Below are positions 23,396-30,927 of a stretch of 64,000 bases of DNA, piece by piece; positions within the stretch are counted from its first letter, which is position 1, and every line of letters begins with the position of its first letter. Made by a program: the position numbers and the translations under genes. Below the pieces are notes generated by a model, which saw nothing but the letters and a program-made list of their open reading frames with translations, searched no databases and was not told the origin of the DNA. This stretch comes from JANYHH01 sp965249745 (lineage in GTDB: Bacteria; Deinococcota; Deinococci; Deinococcales; JAAFIG01), in the NCBI GenBank assembly GCA_965249745.1, contig OZ252252.1:1302001-1366000 (forward strand), written 5' to 3'.

Positions 23396-25255
23396 CTATC
23401 CCAACAAGCGATTTAAGCGTTTCACGAAATCCACGCGATCGGGAATCTCTGCCCCCTCGAGCAGCAGTGACTGCGCGAACAACACGTGCGCCGTGTCTTC
23501 CAGGGTCGTGTCACTGGCGTCTTTCAAGCCGACGATGAGCGGGTGAATCGGGTTGAGTTCCAGAATCGGTTTGACCTCCGGTACCTCACTCGCACGTCCC
23601 ATGCCTCGCAGCATGGCTTGCAGTTGAAAGCTTGGGTCAGAGGCATCGGTCACGACGCAGGCGGGACTCTCCAACAGTCGGCTCGAGGCGACCACGTTTT
23701 TGACCTTATCTGCCAGTGCTTTCTTGATGCGTTCGATCACCGGGGCGGCCTCTTTCGCGGCCACCTCGTCGGTCTCGGTTTTCAAGTCATCACCGACATC
23801 GGCGCGGTTGACGGCTTTCAACTCATAGTCCTTGTACTGACCGTACCCTTGCAGCACGATCTCGTCTATCTCGTCGTCGCAGATCAGCACCTCGAGGTCC
23901 TTCTTTTGGTACGCCTCCAAGAGCGGACTGGCGCGAAGCACCCGCTCGTTGCCGCCGGTGATGTAATAGATCGCTTTCTGCTCCGGTCCCATCCGCGCCT
24001 GGTAGTCAGCGAATCCGGTCAAGCCTTCCAGCTTGCTCGAGCGAAACCGAACGAGTTCGGCTAAGGTGTCGCGGTTCTCAAAATCTTGGTACAAGCCTTC
24101 CTTCAATGGACGGTTGAACGCGGCGATGAACTCCTTCCAGACCTCCGGCTCGTCTTTTTGAATTCGGGCGAACTCGTTCAATAAACGCTTGACTGTGCCA
24201 GAGCGAATGTTCTTCATGATCTTGTTCTGCTGCAAGATCTCGCGGCTGACGTTCAGCGGCAGGTCCTCGCTGTCAATCACGCCGCGCACAAAGCGCAACC
24301 AGCTCGGCAGAAGTTCCTTGTCGTCATCGGTGATAAACACGCGCCTCACGTAGAGCTTCACGCCCGGCTGGTAATTGGCGTGGTACAGATCAAACGGAGC
24401 GGTCTTCGGGACGTACAGCAAACTGGTGTACTCCAAAGTCCCTTCCGCCTTGAAGTGCAACCAGAACAGCGGGTCCTCGTCGCTGTGACTGGTCGCCTTG
24501 TAAAACTCGAGGTAATCCTCCCTGGAGAGGTCGTTCTTAGCTCGCGTCCAAATTGCGTTGGCGCTATTGATCTGTTCCACGACAGCGGCGGTCGTGTTCT
24601 CCGCGCCGTCCTTGCCGTACTCAGTTTTATCGAAATGCAGGAAGATCGGGAAGGCGATGTGATTGGAGTATTTTTTGACGAGTTGCTCCAACTGCCAGCG
24701 GTTCGCGTACTCGCGCCCCTCGTCGTTCAGGTGCAATCGCACCAATGTGCCCTGGCTTTCCTTGACGGCGGGTTCCAATTCGTAACCGCCCGTCCCGTCC
24801 GAGGTCCACTTGAAACCCCCGTCCTCACCGGCTTTGCGGCTCAACACCTCCACCTGACGGGCGACCATGAACGCGGAATAGAAACCGACGCCGAACTGCC
24901 CGATCAGATTGGAATCCCGCTTGGCATCCCCAGAAAGCTGCGAGAGGAAATTCTTCGTGCCGCTCTTGGCAATCGTGCCCAAGTGCTCGATCAGATCGGA
25001 TTCGTTCATGCCGATGCCGTTATCCTCGATCTCGAGGATGCGCTCGTCGCTGTCAGTGAATCGCAGATCAATCCGAGGCGACCAGGTGACACCCTTGAAG
25101 CGATCATCGGTCAAGGTCGCGTAGCGAAACTTATCAATCGCGTCCGAGGCGTTCGACACGAGTTCGCGCAGGAAGATTTCCTTGTGGCTGTACAGGGAGT
25201 GAATGATGAGTTGCAGCAGTTGACTGACTTCGGTTTGAAATTCGTGCTTCGGCAT
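23396..25255 (-). CDS. htpG: Chaperone HtpG (Hsp90)
   Basis: This is a 619-residue cytoplasmic ATP-dependent chaperone. The N-terminal GHKL ATP site is visible in LRELVSNASDAIDKFRYA, IEDNGIGMNESDLIEHLGTIAKSGTKNF and IGQFGVGFYSAFMVA. The middle domain contains YVRRVFITDDDKELLPSWLRFVRGVIDSEDLPLNVSREILQQN, and the C-terminal dimer region ends HVLFAQSLLLEGAEIPDRVDFVKRLNRLL. Length is normal. The start is ATG 25255 with CGGAGGA 6 nt upstream. It is monocistronic; no CIRCE-type operator is visible upstream. Confidence 0.97.
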   Translation of the reverse strand: MPKHEFQTEVSQLLQLIIHSLYSHKEIFLRELVSNASDAIDKFRYATLTDDRFKGVTWSPRIDLRFTDSDERILEIEDNGIGMNESDLIEHLGTIAKSGTKNFLSQLSGDAKRDSNLIGQFGVGFYSAFMVARQVEVLSRKAGEDGGFKWTSDGTGGYELEPAVKESQGTLVRLHLNDEGREYANRWQLEQLVKKYSNHIAFPIFLHFDKTEYGKDGAENTTAAVVEQINSANAIWTRAKNDLSREDYLEFYKATSHSDEDPLFWLHFKAEGTLEYTSLLYVPKTAPFDLYHANYQPGVKLYVRRVFITDDDKELLPSWLRFVRGVIDSEDLPLNVSREILQQNKIMKNIRSGTVKRLLNEFARIQKDEPEVWKEFIAAFNRPLKEGLYQDFENRDTLAELVRFRSSKLEGLTGFADYQARMGPEQKAIYYITGGNERVLRASPLLEAYQKKDLEVLICDDEIDEIVLQGYGQYKDYELKAVNRADVGDDLKTETDEVAAKEAAPVIERIKKALADKVKNVVASSRLLESPACVVTDASDPSFQLQAMLRGMGRASEVPEVKPILELNPIHPLIVGLKDASDTTLEDTAHVLFAQSLLLEGAEIPDRVDFVKRLNRLLG

Positions 25256-25580
25256 GGTTCCTCCGTTGGGTCATCAAGGTACAGACCACAAGATTTGAGT
25301 GGGTTTCGCCGCGCGCCGCAAGGTGGAGGCGGGCGGATGAAAACTATACCGGAATCGCGCTATTCACCCGCAAAATCCTTGTGGAGACTCGGCTTGCAGA
25401 TTCGAGGCAGATCGCTCGAGGCGTAGGGCAACCGTAGGATTTAGTTGAGTGGACTATTACAATCAGCTCGAGTTGTGGCCAGGCGAACGGCCGTTCGTCC
25501 CTACGTCGCACGGTTTTCGGCCACGCTTGAGAAAGATTCGTAGGTTCTTATCAACAGGTCTCGAGCCTGCAAATAACCAC
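25256..25580. other. Gene-free region upstream of htpG
   Basis: It contains the ribosome-binding site and presumably the promoter of htpG, several CTCGAG sites, and a palindromic repeat at 25481-25506. No credible gene. Confidence 0.5.
25481..25506. repeat. GGGGCG-type palindromic repeat, copy 3
   Basis: AGGCGAACGGCCGTTCGTCC then CTACG; the inner CGAACGGCCGTTCG is a perfect 14-bp palindrome. Confidence 0.55.
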
Positions 25581-26429
25581 TCACTCCTCTAGTCTGGCCG
25601 CCCAGTCCGCCGCGCCGATCAACCCGGCGTCCACGCCCAACTCAGCCCGCACAGTCTCGAGCGCATTCCAGGGTTCACCCAAGCGTTCCATGTGTCGCCG
25701 CACTCGCTCCAAGTACCCTTCGGACAAGCCCAGCCCGCCCCCAACCGCGACTCGAGTCACGCCCAAAGTGACGTACAGGTTCGCCAGCGCTCCCGCGACC
25801 AGTCCGGCGCTCTCCTCGAGCTTCGCGTTGGCGTTGGCATCACCCGCTAAGGCTCTCGTTACGAGGTCTCGCGTTCCCGCCCAGCCGCGCTCGCGCGCCC
25901 AACGATCCAAGGCGCTCCCAGAGGCGACCAACTCGAGCGGTTGACCGGATGGGGTCAGGGTGTAACCCAGTTCGGCGTGCAGGCCGTGGGCGGTCGTGTG
26001 AAGCTTGCCGTCTAGCACGATCCCGCCACCGACCCCGGTGGACACGGTGACGAAAGCGAAGTCTCGCGTGCCGCGCCCCGCGCCGTGCACGAACTCGCCC
26101 CAAGCGGCGGCGTCCGCGTCGTTCAGCACAACGGTTGGCAGGTGCAGTGCTGTCTCGAAGGCGGCTCGCAAGTCGAAGGCGTGCCAGTCGCGCAGCGTGT
26201 CCGCGTTTAGGGCTGTAACCTTGCCCGCCGCGACCGATCCGGTGGTTGCCACGCCAAGTCTCGAGGCGCGCGAAACCAATGGTTTGAGTAACTCGAGCGC
26301 GACCCGGGTCACGCTCGCTGGGGAACGGTCATCGGTCGGGGTGGCTGCCTCGGCCCGCTCTAACAGGTGAGATCCGTCCCACAGCGCCACTGCCAGCTTC
26401 GTGCCGCCAATGTCTAGTGCCAGAATCAC
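25581..26429 (-). CDS. ROK-family sugar kinase-like protein lacking the zinc motif
   Basis: The protein has 282 residues, with ATP-binding ILALDIGGTKLAVAL at the N-terminus and the catalytic region VVLNDADAAAWGEFVHGAGRGTRDFAFVTVSTGVGGGIVLDGKL. In ROK kinases a GH...CxCGxxGCLE zinc site follows; here it is replaced by ELGYTLTPSGQPLELVASGSAL, so both the His and all Cys are gone. The start is GTG 26429, 18 bases after the upstream ROK gene, and the two are surely co-transcribed. It may act on glucose, N-acetylmannosamine or another hexose; unknown. Confidence 0.85.
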   Translation of the reverse strand: MILALDIGGTKLAVALWDGSHLLERAEAATPTDDRSPASVTRVALELLKPLVSRASRLGVATTGSVAAGKVTALNADTLRDWHAFDLRAAFETALHLPTVVLNDADAAAWGEFVHGAGRGTRDFAFVTVSTGVGGGIVLDGKLHTTAHGLHAELGYTLTPSGQPLELVASGSALDRWARERGWAGTRDLVTRALAGDANANAKLEESAGLVAGALANLYVTLGVTRVAVGGGLGLSEGYLERVRRHMERLGEPWNALETVRAELGVDAGLIGAADWAARLEE

Positions 26430-26447
26430 AGGGTCATCTCTGCGGGG

Positions 26448-27332
26448 TCAATCTCTGGCGGCCAGTGCTGCGCCGATCACGCCCGCGTCGCCGCCGAGCA
26501 TAGCTTTGCGGATCACGGGTTCGGCGAAACCTCTGGCTCCGTCTAAGGCGGTTGCACGAATCTTGTCCAGAAAAAAATCTCCGACCTCACTAACGCCGCC
26601 GCCCAGCACGAACACCTCCGGGTCATAGGTTTTCTGCATGTCGGCGATCGCCCGCCCGATGTACAGAGCCGCCTGATCCACGATCCTGAGCGCCTTCCAG
26701 TCGTTTGCCTGCGCTAACGCGAAGACCTCCTTCGTGTCCATCGGACGGGCGAAGGCGTAAGTCGCGTCCCTGGCAATCGCCGTGCCGCTCGCCATCGCCT
26801 CGAGTGCGCCCGCCACGCCGCTGCCCGCGACGACCCCGCCGGGCAGGGCGACGATATGACCGATCTCACCGGCGATTCCGTTCGCACCGCGCCAGATGCG
26901 GTCGTTCAAGATGATGCCACCACCAATCCCGGTGGAGATCGTGATGAAAATGCTCGAGGCGGCTCCCTGGCCAGCCCCGTGCGTGTGTTCGGCCAGCCCG
27001 GCGGCGTTGGCGTCGTTCTCCAGCTCTATTCTGCGCCCAAACCCGACTGACAGCGATTCAGTCACGGGAGCTTCGATGAAACCGGGAATATTCGGCGCGA
27101 ACTTGACCACGCCGCGCTTGAAGTCAATCGGACCTGGCACGCCGACGCCGATGGCCGCGACTTCCGGCGCGGCCCGCAGGACCTCTTTGCCCGCCTCGAT
27201 CATGGCATCGAAGACGCTCCGCCAGCCGTCCTTGGGCGTGGGAACCACGACTTTGCTGATGATCTTGCCGTCTTGAACAGCCGCCACCGCGATTTTCGTA
27301 CCACCGAGATCAATGCCTAACAGGGTTTCCAT
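26448..27332 (-). CDS. ROK-family glucokinase-like protein
   Basis: The protein has 294 residues: LLGIDLGGTKIAVAAV (ATP phosphate loop), IGVGVPGPIDFKRG, ELENDANAAGLAEHTHGAGQGAASSIFITISTGIGGGIILND (catalytic Asp in ENDAN) and NGIAGEIGHIVALPGG. The expected CxCGxxGCLEA appears as AGSGVAGALEA, all three zinc cysteines being replaced by Ala or Ser although the His in EIGHI is kept. Closest in style to glucokinases of the ROK group. It is the first gene of a two-gene operon with the next ROK protein. TAAGTT lies 8 nt before the ATG. Confidence 0.88.
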   Translation of the reverse strand: METLLGIDLGGTKIAVAAVQDGKIISKVVVPTPKDGWRSVFDAMIEAGKEVLRAAPEVAAIGVGVPGPIDFKRGVVKFAPNIPGFIEAPVTESLSVGFGRRIELENDANAAGLAEHTHGAGQGAASSIFITISTGIGGGIILNDRIWRGANGIAGEIGHIVALPGGVVAGSGVAGALEAMASGTAIARDATYAFARPMDTKEVFALAQANDWKALRIVDQAALYIGRAIADMQKTYDPEVFVLGGGVSEVGDFFLDKIRATALDGARGFAEPVIRKAMLGGDAGVIGAALAARD

Positions 27333-27401
27333 GTCAGGTTAACTTACCGCATTCATTCGCAGGCTGCCAGAAACGCGGTTCACGGGTCGCGCCTACGGTT
27401 G

Positions 27402-27710
27402 TCAGTCAACGCTCGTCTCCAGGGTAGCCTCGCCCGCCTCGAGTAACCCTAATTCCTCCAGGGCTTCGGCGCACTGGGCTTCTGGAACGAACAAGCCCAC
27501 GTTGCCCTGGTATACGCCCGCCTCTAACTCGATCACGTTTGTGGTCGTCACCCACTGCCACGGCGTTTTCACCGCACTCGGGATGCCGCGCCCGGTCAGC
27601 AGCACCCGCCACGACTCGGCAATCAGGCGCGGCAGAGTCGCCACTCGGACCCAAACCTCGCCCCACAACAGCGCCCGCTCGAGACCATCCACGGTTTTCA
27701 CAGGGTCCAT
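27402..27710 (-). CDS. Small hypothetical protein, possibly DUF2007-like
   Basis: The protein has 102 residues with no signal peptide. Order: helix (VDGLERALLWGEVWVRVATLPRLIAESWRVLLTGRGIPSAVKTP), strand TTTNVIELEAGVYQGNVGLFVPEAQCAEALEELGLLEAG. The motif 'G...VFVPEaqaeeAlelL' near the end resembles 'putative signal transducing' DUF2007 proteins. Function unknown. It is divergent from pilT; the intergenic gap is only 62 bases. Confidence 0.65.
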   Translation of the reverse strand: MDPVKTVDGLERALLWGEVWVRVATLPRLIAESWRVLLTGRGIPSAVKTPWQWVTTTNVIELEAGVYQGNVGLFVPEAQCAEALEELGLLEAGEATLETSVD

Positions 27711-27746
27711 TGTAGACTTTCGACTCTGTGAGAAGGCTCGAGGTCG

Positions 27747-27752
27747 TAGACT
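27747..27752 (+). promoter_or_regulatory. -10 hexamer TAGACT of pilT
   Basis: TAGACT is followed by an 11-nt stretch, the strong ribosome-binding site AGGAGGG (27763-27769) and ATG 27773. In contrast to most neighbours this mRNA has a leader. Confidence 0.5.
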
Positions 27753-27772
27753 GACGCGATATAGGAGGGTGT

Positions 27773-28948
27773 ATGACCCAGATGAATCAGGAAATGGATA
27801 TCGTCAGCATCTTGCGGTACTCGGTGGATCGTGGGGCGTCCGATATTGTCGTCACGGCTGGCCTACCGCCGCAATTCAAGGTTCACGGCGAGTGGGGGTC
27901 CGGCGAGTGGTCGCAGAACCTCAACCCCAATGAGACCCGGCGCTTGATGTACTCCATCATGAACGAAAAGCAGCAGCGCAGTTTTGAAGAGAAGCGCGAC
28001 ATTGACTTCTCCTTCCCGCTCCAGGGCGTGGCCCGTTTTCGTTGCAATGCTTTCATGCAGCGCGGCGCGGTCGGCGGCGTGCTGCGAATCATTCCCAGCA
28101 CCACCAAACCGATGACCGAAATTGGCATTCCGCCGGACATCATGATTCAAATCGCCAGTGCGCCGCGTGGCTTGGTGCTGCTGACGGGCCCCACGGGTTC
28201 CGGGAAGTCCACGACGCTGGCCAGCATGATTGACTGGATTAACACCAATCGCAAAATGCACATCGTCACCATTGAGGATCCGATCGAGTTCGCGCACGCT
28301 CACAAGTCCAGCATTATCAACCAGCGCGAAATTGGGCCGGACACGCAGGATTTCGCCCAAGCCTTGCGCGCCGTGCTGCGGCAAGCGCCCGATGTGATCC
28401 TGGTCGGCGAGATGCGCGATTACGAAACCATTAAAAGTGCCGTGACGGCCGCCGAAACCGGGCACCTCGTTATGGGTACACTCCACACCAACAGCGCTCC
28501 AGAAGCGATTGACCGTATTGTAGACGTGTTTCCGGAAGAGCAGCAAGCGCAGATCCGGGTGCAACTGGCGAACAACTTGGTCGCCATCGTGACTCAGCAA
28601 CTGTTGTCCAAAATGAACGGTGACGGGCGCGCGCTCGCTTACGAAATCATGATCGCCACGCCCGCCGTACGTGCGCTGATCCGCGAGGGCAAGAGCTACC
28701 AGCTCGTCAGCGTCATCCAGACCGGCGCGAGCCTCGGCATGTTGACGATGGACGCTTGCCTGGCAGACCTGTACAAGAAAAAACTGATCAGCTTTGAAAC
28801 TGGCGAGGAACGCGCCGTGGACGCCAAGGAGTTTAGGCGACTGGCGGCACTAGTGGATGCCGTTAACGCCGCGCCGCAACAACAGCAACAGCGAACCACG
28901 CAAGTTCAGCAGCCGACTGCCCCTGCCAGTGGTTTTGGTAGACGTTAA
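27773..28948 (+). CDS. pilT: Type IV pilus twitching ATPase PilT
   Basis: This hexameric ATPase drives pilus retraction for twitching and DNA uptake. It has 391 residues: N-terminal PAS-like domain, then Walker A GPTGSGKSTTLASMI (about residue 140), the Asp box IVTIEDPIEFAH, Walker B region APDVILVGEMRDYETIKSAVTAAETGHLVMGTLHTNSA with the conserved His, and the AIRAGK-type region here as ALIREGKSYQL. The C-terminus is extended by a Gln/Pro-rich tail (PQQQQQRTTQVQQPTAP). A terminator follows directly. Confidence 0.95.
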   Translation: MTQMNQEMDIVSILRYSVDRGASDIVVTAGLPPQFKVHGEWGSGEWSQNLNPNETRRLMYSIMNEKQQRSFEEKRDIDFSFPLQGVARFRCNAFMQRGAVGGVLRIIPSTTKPMTEIGIPPDIMIQIASAPRGLVLLTGPTGSGKSTTLASMIDWINTNRKMHIVTIEDPIEFAHAHKSSIINQREIGPDTQDFAQALRAVLRQAPDVILVGEMRDYETIKSAVTAAETGHLVMGTLHTNSAPEAIDRIVDVFPEEQQAQIRVQLANNLVAIVTQQLLSKMNGDGRALAYEIMIATPAVRALIREGKSYQLVSVIQTGASLGMLTMDACLADLYKKKLISFETGEERAVDAKEFRRLAALVDAVNAAPQQQQQRTTQVQQPTAPASGFGRR

Positions 28949-28962
28949 ATTTTATCCTCGAG

Positions 28963-28992
28963 AAACGCCCTCGCATTTGGGGGGCGTTTTTT
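28963..28992 (+). terminator. Intrinsic terminator after pilT
   Basis: AAACGCCC (28963-28970), loop of about 11 bases, GGGCGTTT (28982-28989) and a TTTTTT run (28987-28992). Confidence 0.85.
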
Positions 28993-28994
28993 GT

Positions 28995-29000
28995 TAGCGT
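28995..29000 (+). promoter_or_regulatory. -10 hexamer TAGCGT, moaB
   Basis: TAGCGT, CGAGGC, ATG 29007. The exact leaderless geometry identifies ATG 29007 as the start even though the MoaB frame is offset from it. Confidence 0.55.
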
Positions 29001-29006
29001 CGAGGC

Positions 29007-29512
29007 ATGACTGCGCTCACCGCTCAGAGGCTCCAGAGACTGTACGTGCCGCGATTCTGACCATCAGCGATACCCGGACCGTGGAAACAGACTCGAGCGG
29101 TGCGTACCTGCAATCTCAACTCGAGGCTGCCGGGCACACGGTTATTGGGTATGAGATCGTCAAAGACGATCCCGACGCCATCCGCAGGCAACTCGAGGCG
29201 TGGCTAGAGGCGGGTCAGGTGCAAACGATCCTAACCACGGGCGGCACGGGTATCGCCAAACGCGACAACACTGTGCCCGTCATTGAATCCCTGCTCGAGA
29301 TCACCCTGCCCGGCTTCGGAGAGCTGTTCCGCAGCCTTTCCTACGATCAGGTCGGCGTTGCTAGCATCCTATCTAGGGCCTTGGGTGGACTGGCGCATGG
29401 TCGGCGCTGTTTGATCTTCGCCTTGCCAGGCTCCTTGAACGCCGTGCAAACCGCCTGGGAGGGCATCTTCCAGGCTGAACTGGCGCATCTGGTCTTCGAG
29501 ACGGTGCGCTGA
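29007..29512 (+). CDS. moaB: MoaB molybdenum-cofactor protein, apparent frameshift near the start
   Basis: The conserved part (from about 29030) reads VRAAILTISDTRTVETDSSGAYLQSQLEAAGH ... LTTGGTGIAKRDNTVPVIESLLE ... GVASILSRALGGLAHGRRCLIFALPGSLNAVQTAWE. This is a MogA/MoaB-fold molybdopterin adenylyltransferase of normal length (about 168 residues). No ATG or GTG opens that frame. The leaderless-positioned ATG 29007 reads MTALTAQRLQ in a frame one base off and stops soon after. A single missing base around 29020-29030 would join MTALT to HRSEAPETVRAAIL. Alternatively a TTG at 28991 inside the terminator tail is used, which I consider unlikely. Confidence 0.85.
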
Positions 29513-29555
29513 AGACCCATGTGCAAAATTTTGCCTCTGGGCGTCAACCTCGAGC

Positions 29556-29561
29556 TATACT
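29556..29561 (+). promoter_or_regulatory. -10 hexamer TATACT of pilC
   Basis: TATACT with a possible TTGCCT -35 at 29531-29536 (19-bp spacer); a GGAGG site at 29573-29577 precedes ATG 29583. Confidence 0.5.
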
Positions 29562-29582
29562 GATCCCCTAGCGGAGGTTCAT

Positions 29583-30811
29583 ATGCCGGTGTTCACCTAT
29601 AAAGTGCGAGACCAGACGGGCAAGCTCATTCTCTCCACGATGGAAGCCGATAGTTCCAAGAACGTGCGTGACAAGCTGCGCGAGAAGAACTTCCTGATTG
29701 TTTCGATTACCGAACCGAAAACTGGTCTTAGTCAAGACATCAAAATTCCAGGTCTAGGCGATGGTTTGCCCGGCTTGCGGTCAGTGGCAATCTTCTCGAG
29801 ACAAATGGCGACGATGATTGACGCGGGGTTACCGCTTGTCCAGAGCTTGGCAATTCTGGCACGACAAGTAGACCATAAGGGGTTACAAAAGATTCTGCGC
29901 GATGTTCGTGTTGATGTTGAAGGCGGCTTACCATTTTCAGACAGCATTTCTAAGTACCCGAAAGTCTTCAACCGTTTGTACTTGAATTTGGTACGCGCCG
30001 GAGAAGTCTCGGGAACCTTGGATACGGTGCTGGACCGAATCGCTATCTTTCAAGAAAAGGATTTGGCTTTACGCGGCAAGATTAAGGGTGCGCTCACCTA
30101 CCCGGCTATCGTTCTGGTCTTCGCACTCGGTGTTACCTATTTCCTGCTGACGACAATCGTGCCTCAGTTTGCGCAAATTCTAATCCAGTTGAACGCTCCC
30201 TTGCCGTTCATCACGCAGATGCTGATTGCGGTTTCGGATTTCTTGCAGCATCAGACCTTAATCCTGGTAGCCATTATTGTTGCCATCGTATTCGCATATC
30301 GCTGGTATTACAGCCGTAATGACGGTCGGCAATGATTGACCGTATCAAGCTGCGATTACCTGTCTTTGGCAACCTGATTTCCAAGGCGGCTCTGGCATCG
30401 TTTTCCAGAACGCTGTCGTTGCTCATCAAGAGCGGCGTCAATATCATCGAGTCGCTAGAAATCACTCGTGGTGCGGCAAACAATGCCATCGTTGAAGATG
30501 CTCTGGTGAACGCCAAAAATGCAGTTATGCAGGGTGAACAAATGTCGCAACCACTGGCGGCAGCGACAGACGTTTTCCCACCCATGGTCGTTTCGATGGT
30601 TGCCATTGGTGAGGAAACCGGCGGTATTGACACGATGCTCGATAAGATCGCCGATTACTATGACCGCGAAGTGGACGAGGCGGTAGATCAATTGACGGCT
30701 GCTATCGAGCCAATCATGATCGTATTTTTGGGCGCGATTGTCGGTTTGATTGTGGCTGGCATGTTTTTGCCGATGTTCGCCATCATTGGAACGTTGTCCA
30801 AAAACTCCTAA
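29583..30811 (+). CDS. pilC: Type IV pilus inner-membrane platform protein PilC, split by a frameshift
   Basis: The platform protein couples the PilB/PilT motors to pilin assembly. The first frame (29583-30335) contains the N-terminal DUF2134-like region and GspF domain 1 (SVAIFSRQMATMIDAGLPLVQSLAILARQ ... LRGKIKGALTYPAIVLVFALGVTYFLLTTIVPQF). The second (from 30332) contains IDRIKLRLPVFGNLISKAALASFSRTLSLLIKSGVNIIESLEI and the last membrane helices. The expected protein reads straight through at ...SRNDGRQ-IDRIKLRLPVFG. One base is missing near 30330-30335, where the stop and start codons overlap as ATGA. With it restored the length is about 409 residues, normal for PilC. Confidence 0.92.
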
Positions 30812-30827
30812 AAATATCAATCTCGAG

Positions 30828-30860
30828 AACCTGATCTGAACATTCGGATCAGGTTTTTTA
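30828..30860 (+). terminator. Intrinsic terminator after pilC
   Basis: AACCTGATC (30828-30836), loop TGAACATTCG, GATCAGGTT (30847-30855), then TTTTTAT. Confidence 0.9.
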
Positions 30861-30900
30861 TGAACTCACTTGACTAATGGCTGCTTTACCTTCTCAGCCA

Positions 30901-30906
30901 TAGAAT
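30901..30906 (+). promoter_or_regulatory. -10 hexamer TAGAAT before the molybdopterin dehydrogenase gene
   Basis: TAGAAT, then AGGAGG at 30917-30922 and GTG 30928. No -35 with normal spacing. Confidence 0.45.
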
Positions 30907-30927
30907 CAAGACATTCAGGAGGCGTCC

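Noticed and set aside
24380..25426. 348-codon plus-strand frame opposite htpG
   Set aside because: Antisense shadow; the same reasoning applies to the 192-codon frame at 23486-24064.
30332..30811. Second, independent pilus protein gene
   Set aside because: It begins mid-domain, continues the GspF homology of the preceding frame, and has no N-terminal domain of its own; treated as a frameshifted pilC.
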